Of a DNA stretch of 64,000 nucleotides, positions 50,667-59,099 are shown in pieces (positions within the stretch are counted from its first letter, which is position 1; each line of letters opens with the position of its first letter). The DNA comes from Trichomonas vaginalis G3. Taxonomy: Eukaryota > Parabasalia > Trichomonadida > Trichomonadidae. The stretch spans positions 23,157,300 to 23,221,299 of the forward strand of contig NC_067204.1 in assembly GCF_026262505.1 (NCBI RefSeq). Direction: 5' to 3'. The position numbers were made by a program, and so were the translations under genes. Under the pieces are notes generated by a model, which did no database searches, was not told where the DNA came from, and saw only the letters and a program-made list of their open reading frames with translations.

Positions 50667-50819
50667 AACAATACAGCATTGAGACAAATGGGTTCAAGAT
50701 GGATTTGTCGACTTCCAGCAGTTACACAACCACGTGTTTGTCAAGTTCTTCCTATACCTCAGGAAGTTTTAGACCGACTTAAAAAACCTAAACAACCAGT
50801 TGAAAACAAAACAAACTAA
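50664..50819 (+). CDS. small basic protein, 51 aa (Maverick part)
   Basis: Starts at the ATG of the shared leader motif and reads MNNTALRQMGSRWICRLPAV...; ends KPKQPVENKTN. Pro-rich and basic, no recognised domain. Spacing and the leader motif support it as a gene. Confidence 0.55.
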   Translation: MNNTALRQMGSRWICRLPAVTQPRVCQVLPIPQEVLDRLKKPKQPVENKTN

Positions 50820-50821
50820 AA

Positions 50822-50841
50822 TTTTTTACTGAGATGAAATG
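50822..50841 (+). promoter_or_regulatory. repeated leader motif, second copy
   Basis: TTTTTTACTGAGATGAAATG directly before and including the start codon of the gene at 50839. Confidence 0.6.
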
Positions 50842-51258
50842 ACCGAAGAAGTTGAAACGGTAGATTTGACACCACAAACAAAAAGTTCAGAACCATTGTC
50901 AAAACCTGTCAAAGAACTTACAGATGAAGAGAAAAATTCAATAATAGAAAGTGCCAGGTCTTGGAAATACAACCCTAACTATAAAGTCACTTTTCATAGA
51001 AATGGAACGGCTAGTATCTCAAAAAAGAAACAGACTCTCACAAATAAAATATTGAAGTCTGAAGGAGCTTTCGAGACAACAGATGGGAAGGTATTCTTCA
51101 CTGACCAACAGTTCATTATAGAACATCTCATTGACTTAGAGTCAAAATATTCTAAACTTTACAACAAACACAAAAAGTTGAAAGGAAAACAAAAAAACAA
51201 ATGGCATATGATATTTATGAAGATGTTGACGACACAACCATACCTGCAAGTGAAGTAA
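50839..51258 (+). CDS. unknown acidic-to-basic protein (Maverick part)
   Basis: 139 residues: acidic N-terminus (TEEVETVDLTPQ), central 'WKYNPNYKVTFHRNGTASIS' strand-rich region, then a basic helical end ('YNKHKKLKGKQKNKWHM'). No family recognised. Overlaps the next gene by 58 bases in another frame. Confidence 0.5.
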   Translation: MTEEVETVDLTPQTKSSEPLSKPVKELTDEEKNSIIESARSWKYNPNYKVTFHRNGTASISKKKQTLTNKILKSEGAFETTDGKVFFTDQQFIIEHLIDLESKYSKLYNKHKKLKGKQKNKWHMIFMKMLTTQPYLQVK

Positions 51259-51425
51259 AGTCAGGTGAACCAAAAAGTGACGAAAAACCGATAGAAGAAG
51301 GTGAGCCAAAAACTGAAGATAAACCAAAACCAAAGGTTAGTTTCCAAACTAAACCAAGTCAACCTTCATTAGCTGGTATGGGTTGGCGTCAAAGACTTTT
51401 GGCAGCAGGCGGTTATGTAAAGTAA
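51201..51425 (+). CDS. small Lys/Glu/Pro-rich protein (Maverick part)
   Basis: 74 residues, mainly low-complexity 'EPKSDEKPIEEGEPKTEDKP', ending 'GMGWRQRLLAAGGYVK'. Lies just before the polymerase gene and overlaps the previous frame. Function unknown. Confidence 0.5.
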   Translation: MAYDIYEDVDDTTIPASEVKSGEPKSDEKPIEEGEPKTEDKPKPKVSFQTKPSQPSLAGMGWRQRLLAAGGYVK

Positions 51426-51455
51426 AGAAAAAAATATTTTTTTATTTTTATAGAA

Positions 51456-53602
51456 ATGCCCCCATATAGAATGGATAGAAAATCTGCTAGAATAAAAGCA
51501 GAGTTAGAAAGATATGGTTGGAAAGTTTCAAAGAAGTTTAAATATAGGAAGGGAAAGCCAATAAAAGTCTATGACAAACTGTCTGGTCTTCGCTACGAGA
51601 TGGACTTAGAAACCGCGCGCGCCAATTATCCAAACAGACTCGAGAGGTTAGAAGAAGAACGTCTTATGGACATGCCTTTCGATGTTTCTGAGCCTCAAGT
51701 TGAAGGACACGACGGCTTTGCCAGATTCTACTGGAAACATGACGAACAATTGCATCCTTTGAGAAGGAAAAAAGGAAAAGGTGAAGACGCACATGCTCCC
51801 ATGGAAAGAACAAGATATGCATATGAGAAGTATCGTGAAGTTAGAAGTAAAATTACATCTGGTCAAACCTTTACAGTAAACTTTGACGATGGAAAGAACA
51901 AAGAAGGCTTCATGGGTGTACTTGCTGCAATTCAAGATGGAAATAAGAAAGGATACAATCTCAGACTAACCGTAACAGATTTGGATGGTCACATTTACTA
52001 TGCACATGGCAATGTCACAACAGCTGCAATGCTTCTTGACGCTTTCAAGACTACAAAGAGAGAACAAATGGTTGACTCCGACTCAGACATTTTGAATGCA
52101 ATTGAAGGAATTGCAAGTGTCAAGTTCGAATGGTACCAACCTAACCCTCAAGCAGTCAGACAACATGCTGGATACTTCCCGTTCATAAATAAGTCTGACA
52201 TTGACTTGACAAGGTATGGAATTTACAATTCAATTGAAACAATTGTCAATGAACCTTGCATTCTTACATGTCTCAGGAACTCTGGTCTTGTTACAGATGA
52301 GAAGATGAAGTATCTTGAGTCATGTGTGAAGACAAGGTACATTCTCAGAGGTCAATTGGCAAAAATTGCACCGTTGGCAAATGTCAATATCCGAGTCAAC
52401 ATACCTACAGCTAAAGGTTCTTCACACGACGACTATGTTGTTGACAAAGACTTACCATGGTTGAAGATTGTAATTGTCCACAACCACTTCATGTTGAACG
52501 AAAGTCTTACAAACCCATTGTTCGGAAAAGGCAAGTGCAACATTGTCAGAGCTGTAAACATTCTTTTCGAGAAAGGTTTGTTGGAACCAATTCCAGATGA
52601 CAAGCTGACAGAAACTTTTGTACCAAAAGACGAAACAAACTTTTCATTGTTAGCAAGACCAAAAGTTGTTCCAGACAAAGTTATAGCACAAAAGAAGTAC
52701 ACTGTTCCAAAAGGAGTTGGATTGTTCGGATACCAACCTGAACCAGAAGAACTTCCAATGAGGTTGCAAGAACTTCAAGATGCTATAAACAAACTTCCAT
52801 TGAGACATCCAATTGACGTCAAATTGTATTGGAGAGCATCTGAGTTAGGTCAGAAGGTTTTATATGAAACAGGTTGCTTCGACGATGTTTATGAGATAGC
52901 AGGCGAAGTTTCTCAGAAGATAAGAGACTCACTTGAATTTCCACGAACTGGACCCATTGGTTGCGACAAGTTCGACTCAAACGAAAAGATATACTATGTC
53001 GACCTTAACGCTGCATACATGAGGTTCGTCCAATATATCCCGACTGGAATTCCAAACGAAGACGGTGAGTTCCCAGGAAGGAACTATACAGTTGGAAAAG
53101 TCATACAACAACTGTATGATATTAGGAAAGCTTCAAACCCCAAACTTGCAATGACACTCAAATTGCTTATGAATTCGACATGGGGATATTCCATTAAAAA
53201 CCTCAAAAGATGAAGAGTAAACACTATGAGAAGGTCGACAACTTTGTTGAAAGGTTTCCCCTTTTGTTTTGAAATACGAATTTACTCAAGGTCAAGTGGC
53301 TTAGTAACCACAGTAAAACCTATTGTCGAACATTGGTCTTACCCTCAGTTCGCAAAGGCAGTCCTTGACAACTACAAATTCTTCTCCGAAGTCAAATCGA
53401 AAGTTGTGGTTTACTATGAGAACATGACGCACTCATGACGAACGAAGAAGGATACAACAAACTCATTGAAATGGGAATGGTCGGTGAAAAGATGGGTCAA
53501 TTCAAATTGGACAAAATTTTCACCGAAGTTCATGTCCTCTCCAAGCGTAAGTACTGGGGCATACTTGAAGACGGCACAGAAATAAAACATTGCATGAAGT
53601 AA
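51456..53602 (+). CDS. protein-primed family B DNA polymerase (Maverick part)
   Basis: A poly-T/A leader precedes the start (MPPYRMDRKSARIKAELERY). PolB-type motif A is seen as 'YYVDLNAAYMRF' and motif B as 'LKLLMNSTWGYSI'; the sequence before them corresponds to the N-terminal and exonuclease/primer-binding regions. This is the replicative enzyme of Polintons. The region is shorter than a typical Maverick polymerase and looks broken, with a few breaks. Confidence 0.8.
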
Positions 53603-53747
53603 AAAATTTTTATTCGAATTTGAATCGGACAGGTCGAGTTACACCATTCTTGGTCTCAAACTCATATATAACCTGTTTGTTTGTATTTTCGTCGACTATG
53701 GCACGAGACACGAACATTGACCAAACGGACAAAAAGTGTCATTTCGG

Positions 53748-54011
53748 ATGGTCACGCAGCCAATCGCATTCGAGCACTTCGAAGAAGCCTTACGTTCCAA
53801 GGGAGAGGGTGTCTGGTGCAAGGGAGAGGTCATGAGACTCTACGAGCAGTACATCCTCAATGCCTGGGAGGACAAATCGTCCTTGGATTGGCAAATCTAC
53901 CAACTCCTCTGGGACGACCTCCTACGCAACTGGGAGAACGAAAGAGTCCAATTCAAAGGTCGGGAACTAATTTTGCAAATTGACCTTAATTTCACATACT
54001 TATCCAAATAA
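53748..54011 (+). CDS. unknown small protein (Maverick part)
   Basis: 87 residues from the ATG at 53748 (MVTQPIAFEHFEEALRSKGE). Helical, rich in Trp and Leu ('YQLLWDDLLRNWENER'). No domain recognised. Confidence 0.5.
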   Translation: MVTQPIAFEHFEEALRSKGEGVWCKGEVMRLYEQYILNAWEDKSSLDWQIYQLLWDDLLRNWENERVQFKGRELILQIDLNFTYLSK

Positions 54012-54060
54012 ACACCTAAATTTACTTGGGGTTTCCCCCTAAAATAAAATTTTTTTACTC

Positions 54061-54765
54061 TTAGAACCACTCGAGGTTCTCCTTACGGTTGTTGAGCTTG
54101 TCACCGTCAATGTGTCTGACCTTCGTCCTCTTGTTTGGATTTGGAACCCATTGAATTGCGACAAGCTTGCCCATGGAGATTGAACCGTAATTCCGAAGGG
54201 TAAGGTTCAAGTGTCCCAAGTTGTTGAGAACTGGGGTAAGAACCTTGCCGGTCTCCTTGTTGCGGATTTGGTATGGGTAGGGTTGGGAAATTTCGTAAGT
54301 GTCATCGGCAACAAGGGTTGCCCAAACTTCCTCTTCTTCGTGTTTCTCTTCTTCCTCTTCTTCCTCTTCCTCTTCTTCGTGTTTCTCTTCTTGCTCGACA
54401 ATTCCTTCGGCAATTCTGTGTTCACGAAGTACGGTGTTGGAGGTTCTGTCCTTTCCGAGTACCTTCCAGATGGCGTCTATCTCTTCGAAGAAACGGTAGA
54501 TGAGTCTGGCAAGGTCTCGGTTCTCTCTCGCGTAAATGCGCAAGGTTTCCGTCAAATCGTTCAGGACTTTCTCATTGGAAGCTTGGTTCATGAGGAACTC
54601 ACCTTTAAGTCCCTTCATCTCTTCCATAAGACTACTTTGGAGAGTCTTAACGGTGTTTGTCAGATGAGCTTTCAAATTCAAAATTTGAATTTGAACTGGG
54701 CGCTTGTCTGGCAACATTGAAAGGACATCTGCCATTGTGTTCGGCTTCGGTGCTTGTTCGGACAT
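54061..54765 (-). CDS. coiled-coil protein with HNH-type nuclease end (Maverick part)
   Basis: 234 residues. Residues ~20-130 are helical, then a run of Glu (~128-146), then a C-terminal ~75 residues 'YPYQIRNKETGKVLTPVL' to 'VRHIDGDKLNNRKENLEW', which matches the HNH_3/NUMOD-type ending (HxDGxKxNNxxxNLEW) of phage and homing endonucleases. The Glu-rich linker is unusual. It may be a DNA-cutting or DNA-binding factor of the element. The frame is open throughout. Confidence 0.7.
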   Translation of the reverse strand: MSEQAPKPNTMADVLSMLPDKRPVQIQILNLKAHLTNTVKTLQSSLMEEMKGLKGEFLMNQASNEKVLNDLTETLRIYARENRDLARLIYRFFEEIDAIWKVLGKDRTSNTVLREHRIAEGIVEQEEKHEEEEEEEEEEEKHEEEEVWATLVADDTYEISQPYPYQIRNKETGKVLTPVLNNLGHLNLTLRNYGSISMGKLVAIQWVPNPNKRTKVRHIDGDKLNNRKENLEWF

Positions 54766-54797
54766 CGAAAAAATGAAGTGGTTTGAGAATGACGGTT

Positions 54798-55382
54798 TTA
54801 CTTCAAAAAGCTTGTTATGACGGTTAAGTCATACAACAAGTTTAAAATAATATCTTGTTCTTCTTCTGAACGTTTGTTGTCTCTTCCGATAAAAGTTTCG
54901 AACATGAGAACCAAAAAACGTTTTTTGAGATTGCGGAAGAGTTCAGGCAAACGTTCATATTCTGGATATGTTGGGAGCAGTTCAAAACATCTGAGCTGAC
55001 TTTCGGACAAAATTGGGACAATGTCAGAAAATTCATCTTTGGTCGGACTGCATGAAGGTAAGTCCCTTACATGTAAGTAGCTCTGGTAAAGTCTTCTCAT
55101 TTCTGCTAACTTTTGGAGTATAGCTTCGTAGTTTAGAAGTTTTAATTTTAATTGTCTTATTCCACTCTTTACTTCTAAACGGTAAGTATCCATGAGGTCA
55201 AGAGTAGCTTTGGTAGCTTTAAGTGGAGCTATTTGTTCCTTGACTTCTGCAATTTTGGTTGCAATTGTGGTTTGAGCTCCTTCAAGTTCGCCGTCTATGT
55301 CGTTCTCAACGCCTTCAACCATAGCTTGAAACTCTTCATCGGTCCATTGAGATTGGTGTGGGACGAATTTAACTTGCTTCAT
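54798..55382 (-). CDS. helical protein (Maverick part)
   Basis: 194 residues, mainly long amphipathic helices ('DDEEFQAMVEGVENDIDGEL'-like acidic start, 'LKLLNYEAILQKLAEMRRLY'). No signal peptide. Function unknown. Part of a run of minus-strand genes from 56082 down to 54061. Confidence 0.55.
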   Translation of the reverse strand: MKQVKFVPHQSQWTDEEFQAMVEGVENDIDGELEGAQTTIATKIAEVKEQIAPLKATKATLDLMDTYRLEVKSGIRQLKLKLLNYEAILQKLAEMRRLYQSYLHVRDLPSCSPTKDEFSDIVPILSESQLRCFELLPTYPEYERLPELFRNLKKRFLVLMFETFIGRDNKRSEEEQDIILNLLYDLTVITSFLK

Positions 55383-55404
55383 TCAAAAAATGAAAAAAAT
55401 GTTT

Positions 55405-55689
55405 TTACTCAAAGCGTGCCATGTATATGGCTATAAGAAACTTACCAGAAGGCTTCTTCTTCACATGAGTCTTTGGCAACTTGAGTGTTGGTGTTGGAGT
55501 TGGGTGTGGAATTTCAATTCTCTCTCGAGCGCAACAACAGATGTCAGAATAACATTCCCCACTGTCTTTCTTGCCACCATAAATTGTGTATTGACCGAAC
55601 TTGCATTTGCAGGAAGACCGGTCAATACAAGGTTCACAGTTGAAATAGTTGTACACAAACCTGTTGAGTACGAGTGTGAGTAAAAACAT
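55405..55689 (-). CDS. Cys-rich protein with signal-like N-terminus (Maverick part)
   Basis: 94 residues. A hydrophobic start (MFLLTLVLNRFVYNYF) precedes eight or nine cysteines ('CEPCIDRSSCKCKFG', 'GECYSDICCCARE') and a Pro/Thr/Lys tail. Such spacing suggests a disulphide-rich secreted or membrane-linked domain. Unknown otherwise. Confidence 0.55.
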   Translation of the reverse strand: MFLLTLVLNRFVYNYFNCEPCIDRSSCKCKFGQYTIYGGKKDSGECYSDICCCARERIEIPHPTPTPTLKLPKTHVKKKPSGKFLIAIYMARFE

Positions 55690-55716
55690 AAAAAAAGTGA
55701 AGTTAAACGTTAAGGT

Positions 55717-56082
55717 TTACTGAATTGGTTGGATGTCGCCTTCTGAGGTTATGAAGAACGGCCGTCCTGAGAAGTGGAACAGTGCTCTGAGAATTTGTAT
55801 AATTCGTGGAATTGGACTCTCTCTGTTTGGAAGTAGTATCCATGGGCGCTTTGCAAAGAACTTGAGAAGAGCTTCTTTCTTCATCTCCTTTATGTCGTCG
55901 AAAGGAGTGTTTTCTGGTATTTGAATTGGAATTCCGGTTTCAATTTCGATTTTCAGCGCACCTCTTCCAGACAACCAGAAGCCGAGGGACTTGTTGGCTT
56001 TGTCCTTGCCCAAGTACTGCTTAACAACTTCATTTATCTCTATAAGGTAAATTGCCTCATCTAATGGCTCGATGTTGTCCAT
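55717..56082 (-). CDS. unknown protein (Maverick part)
   Basis: 121 residues starting MDNIEPLDEAIYLIEINEVV. Contains 'KSLGFWLSGRGALKIEIETG' and 'RPFFITSEGDIQPIQ'. No recognised domain. Divergent from the gene at 56592, with the 22-base tandem array filling the space between the two starts. Confidence 0.55.
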   Translation of the reverse strand: MDNIEPLDEAIYLIEINEVVKQYLGKDKANKSLGFWLSGRGALKIEIETGIPIQIPENTPFDDIKEMKKEALLKFFAKRPWILLPNRESPIPRIIQILRALFHFSGRPFFITSEGDIQPIQ

Positions 56083-56591
56083 TGTACTGTTTCAGAACAA
56101 TACTTGTACTTTTTCAGAACAATACTTGTACTGTTTCAGAACAATACTTGTACTGTTTCAGAACAATACTTGTACTGTTTCAGAACAATACTTGTACTTT
56201 TTCAGAACAAGACTTGTACTGTTTCAGAACAATACTTGTACTTTTTCAGAACAATACTTGTACTTTTTCAGAACAAATTTCCCGTAAAAGCTCTCAATTT
56301 GTGAGAAAAATTTTCTGTTTCAGAACAATATTTGTTCTGTTTCAGAACAATATTTGTTCTGTTTCAGAACAATATTTGTACTGTTTCAGAACAATACTTG
56401 TACTGTTTCAGAACAATATTTGCACTGCTTCAGAACAATATTTGTACTGTTTCAGAACAATATTTGTACTGTTTCAGAACAATATTTGCACTGCTTCAGA
56501 ACAATATTTGTACTGCTTCAGAACAATATTTGTACTTTTTCAGAACAATATTTGTACTTTTTCAGAACAATACTTGCACTGCTTCAGAACA
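56083..56591 (+). repeat. 22-bp tandem array, about 22 copies
   Basis: Unit TGTACTGTTTCAGAACAATA plus CT or TT, repeated head to tail from the start codon of the minus-strand gene at 56082 to the start codon of the plus-strand gene at 56592, with one ~45-base interruption near 56280-56320. Variants change CTGT to CTTT or CTGC. The last unit merges into ATG. All three plus frames are open because the unit lacks stops, giving a false extension of the gene. Confidence 0.92.
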
Positions 56592-57197
56592 ATGTCCGAC
56601 GTCCCACCAACCGAGCCCATATCCCAACCAGAAGAACCGAAAGCTGCAGAACCACAACAGTCTCCTCAGCAACCTCAGTTCCAGCAAGTACCTCCGATTT
56701 ACTACCAATTTCCACCTCAAGGTTACTACCAATTTCCACCTCAAGGTTACTACCCACCACAAGGCTTCCCGAACTACCCTCCTCCTCAGCCTATGCCTTA
56801 CTTCCCCAACCCTTGGATGTTTATGCAAAACCCTGCCCCACAATTCCAATCTCAATCCAAGAGAGACCAAGAGTTCGAGGAAGGTCTGAACCGCTTACGC
56901 AAAGAGTATGCTACTGCCCCAATGGAAGACGACAGGCTTTCAGTCTCTTCCCTCAAATCGACCGATTCGACTCGTACCACAGATTCGGTTCGTGACCGTG
57001 AAGACTACCTCAAGCAGTCTGAGAGACTCTTCATCCTACAACCATTTACAGTTGGAGCTCTCAAGAACATGCGCAATTACGAAGGTCAGACACCAGCTGG
57101 AGACCGCAAAACAGACATACTCGCAAGAGCAGTCCAACTGGTCAAGACAAAGACTGAGATAGTCGACTTCATTCTTGCAGCTTGCCCATACAAGTAA
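56592..57197 (+). CDS. Pro/Gln/Tyr-rich protein (Maverick part)
   Basis: 201 residues from the ATG at 56592 (MSDVPPTEPISQPEEP); the longer frame is only the 22-base repeats. The first ~95 residues are Pro/Gln/Tyr-rich with the near-repeat 'QFPPQGYY'. The rest contains a Ser/Thr/Asp-rich segment and a basic end 'KTKTEIVDFILAACPYK'. Low-complexity N-termini of this type are known in virion and scaffolding proteins. Function unknown. Confidence 0.6.
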   Translation: MSDVPPTEPISQPEEPKAAEPQQSPQQPQFQQVPPIYYQFPPQGYYQFPPQGYYPPQGFPNYPPPQPMPYFPNPWMFMQNPAPQFQSQSKRDQEFEEGLNRLRKEYATAPMEDDRLSVSSLKSTDSTRTTDSVRDREDYLKQSERLFILQPFTVGALKNMRNYEGQTPAGDRKTDILARAVQLVKTKTEIVDFILAACPYK

Positions 57198-57225
57198 AAA
57201 AATAAACAATTACGAGTTAAACTTT

Positions 57226-57426
57226 TTACTCTTTCTTTTCTGAGTTGTTTAGAGCTGGTTTCTCTTGTAGAAACCTTTCGTACTCTTCCATGGTCATGTA
57301 ATTGCGAATTTGGTACGCAATTCCAGGTTCGTTGTTTTTGAACCTTACGTATGTAACGCTTCCATCCTCCTCAGGGAAGTAAGCTGCTAACATCTGACCA
57401 AGTTTTCTCGGTGACTCGGAGCTCAT
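57226..57426 (-). CDS. small protein (Maverick part)
   Basis: 66 residues: 'MSSESPRKLGQMLAAYFPEE' then 'YQIRNYMTMEEYERFLQEKP'. Unknown; short but preceded by AGTGACATTTTT-type leader on its own strand, like other genes of the element. Confidence 0.5.
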   Translation of the reverse strand: MSSESPRKLGQMLAAYFPEEDGSVTYVRFKNNEPGIAYQIRNYMTMEEYERFLQEKPALNNSEKKE

Positions 57427-57477
57427 AAAAATGTCACTTTTTAAACGTTAAGTTTTTAGTCTTATTTTACCCTTTGT

Positions 57478-57672
57478 TTACCCTTTGTTTACCCTTTGTT
57501 TGTCAATGTAGTATTGGAGTGCAATTTCTCCAAATTCTCTGTGTCGGAGTTCTTCAGCATTTTCCAAGGTGTACCTGGAGAACTCAAAGAAGTTGTCAAG
57601 AAGATACTGCCATGCTGCTCTTCTGAGTTCGTCGGTATTTTGGAAGTGTTGCACCTTCGAGTCTTCGGACAT
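57478..57672 (-). CDS. small helical protein (Maverick part)
   Basis: 64 residues from the ATG at 57672 (MSEDSKVQHFQNTDELRRAA); an upstream start at 57696 is possible. Entirely helical ('YLLDNFFEFSRYTLENAEEL'). A 12-base repeat TTTACCCTTTGT occurs three times at its 3' end (57469-57500). Function unknown. Confidence 0.5.
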   Translation of the reverse strand: MSEDSKVQHFQNTDELRRAAWQYLLDNFFEFSRYTLENAEELRHREFGEIALQYYIDKQRVNKG

Positions 57673-57689
57673 GAAAAAATAACACTTTT

Positions 57690-57925
57690 TCAGCAAAAAT
57701 ATATTTTAGGTGAAGAGGTGAGATTTCACCTCTTTTTTCACCTCTTTTTTCACCTCATGAATTTTCATGATTTCATCGTAAATGTTTTGTCAAACATGAA
57801 CGTAAATGTTTTGTCGAAACTTCATCGTAATGAGCGTAAATCAGACAAAAATATATTTTAGGTGAAGAGGTGAGATTTCACCTCTTTTTCACCTCTTTTT
57901 TCACCTCATGAATTTTCCCGAAATA
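57690..57925. repeat. two direct copies of a hairpin/direct-repeat module
   Basis: Each copy reads AAAAATATATTTTAGGTGAA, then the palindrome GAGGTGAGATTTCACCTC, then two further TCACCTC words spaced by T-runs, then TCATGAATTTTC. The first copy extends through a hairpin TCATGAATTTTCATGA. A third copy lies inverted at 58905-58975, and a diverged one in the left Maverick end (about 98-210). Confidence 0.85.
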
Positions 57926-57980
57926 AAAAATAAAGTTGTTTTTTTTTAAAAAAATATTTTTTTATTTTTATTGTAAGAAC

Positions 57981-58610
57981 ATGTTAGCAACAACAGCACC
58001 AAACTCTTTAGTCATGAACCCAACTTCAATGTTAGTAGAGATGAAAAGCTTCATTCCTTCTTCATATACTTTCGAAACAGAAATCCAGAAGATAAAGCAA
58101 GAACTTCTCCAAGGAGATTTAGATTGCACTGCGAAAGATGAAACAAATGAACAGTATCTTTACGACATGCAGGACATTATTGACCATCTACCTAAACTTC
58201 CTGAAATCCAACAACAAAAGCTTACTATTCCAGAATTCGATGAAATAGAAGTCAAAGCAACTGACTCAGTAGAAATAAAGAAGTTCATACGAAAGGTTAA
58301 CTATGAGTTTCTTGGATTTCATTGCAACCACAAAGTCATGGACAAAGATTGCGATATGGTATATAAGAACATCTCTGACATATACAAATCTGGGGAGTTT
58401 AAGACCTACGACAACTTTGTTTCGTTAGTTGCAAAATGTGTATGGCAGATAAGAGATAAAGATAGAAGAGGTAAGATATGGAATGAACAAATAAGACCCG
58501 CAACTTTTGAGTTAAAGAGAGCAATTGACGCCTTAGTTGTTTTAGCAGGTAAGGTTTCAATGTACAATGCTAAAATGAACCGCAATGTTCAAAATGTAAA
58601 GCAGCAATGA
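57981..58610 (+). CDS. unknown protein (Maverick part)
   Basis: 209 residues from the ATG at 57981 (MLATTAPNSLVMNPTSMLVE), after a poly-T/A leader. Mixed helical; 'FLGFHCNHKVMDKDCDMVYK' has a Cys/His cluster, but not a clear zinc finger. The end overlaps the next gene by four bases (ATGA). Unknown. Confidence 0.55.
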   Translation: MLATTAPNSLVMNPTSMLVEMKSFIPSSYTFETEIQKIKQELLQGDLDCTAKDETNEQYLYDMQDIIDHLPKLPEIQQQKLTIPEFDEIEVKATDSVEIKKFIRKVNYEFLGFHCNHKVMDKDCDMVYKNISDIYKSGEFKTYDNFVSLVAKCVWQIRDKDRRGKIWNEQIRPATFELKRAIDALVVLAGKVSMYNAKMNRNVQNVKQQ

Positions 58611-58894
58611 GGAAATATAACTACTCCGTCAAAGAGATAGAACGTATGCGAAACGACTATGCTGACTTAAAGAAAGAAGTAGAGAAACCAGCAGAAGATA
58701 AAATGAACATGTTAGCATTTCTGAACAAAAACTATCCAACTGCTGACGATTTCCTTCTATCTGACGTCAAGAAGAAGTATAAAGAAACTTTCGGTATCGT
58801 TAAAACATTCGATGTACTGACAGAAGAAATAGAAGCTACGAAATTGTTTAGGATTTCAAATATACATCATACAATTCATGTGAAACGCTTATAA
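58607..58894 (+). CDS. small helical protein (Maverick part)
   Basis: 95 residues, starting inside the stop of the previous gene (ATGA overlap), which suggests co-expression. 'KEIERMRNDYADLKKEVEKP' is a probable coiled coil. Function unknown. Confidence 0.5.
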   Translation: MRKYNYSVKEIERMRNDYADLKKEVEKPAEDKMNMLAFLNKNYPTADDFLLSDVKKKYKETFGIVKTFDVLTEEIEATKLFRISNIHHTIHVKRL

Positions 58895-58904
58895 AATAAC
58901 TGAG

Positions 58905-58975
58905 GTGAAAAAACAGGTGAAAAAAGAGGTGAGATTTCACCTCTTCACCTAAAATATATTTTTGCTGAAAAATGA
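58905..58975 (-). repeat. inverted copy of the hairpin/direct-repeat module
   Basis: Reverse-strand copy: GAGGTGAAATCTCACCTC palindrome with T-spaced CACCTC words and ATATATTTTAGGTGAAGAGG. Together with 57690-57925 it brackets the two genes at 57981-58894. Confidence 0.85.
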
Positions 58976-59099
58976 CCAAATTTCATGAAATTTCTCTAGA
59001 CCGACTTTTACAGGGGTAGCCAAAACTCATGAAAATCGTGAAAAATAACAGAGTATTTTGACAACTTCAAACAAGTAGAGTAGATGAACTCTTTATTTT

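Noticed and set aside
56083-56591. CRISPR-like array
   Set aside because: Units are contiguous 22-mers with no unique spacers and no cas genes; it is a simple tandem repeat in a eukaryotic element.
56052-56591. Coding extension of the Pro/Gln-rich protein through the repeats
   Set aside because: The 22-base unit lacks stops, so all three frames stay open by chance; the start at 56592 follows the leader and begins the non-repetitive protein.
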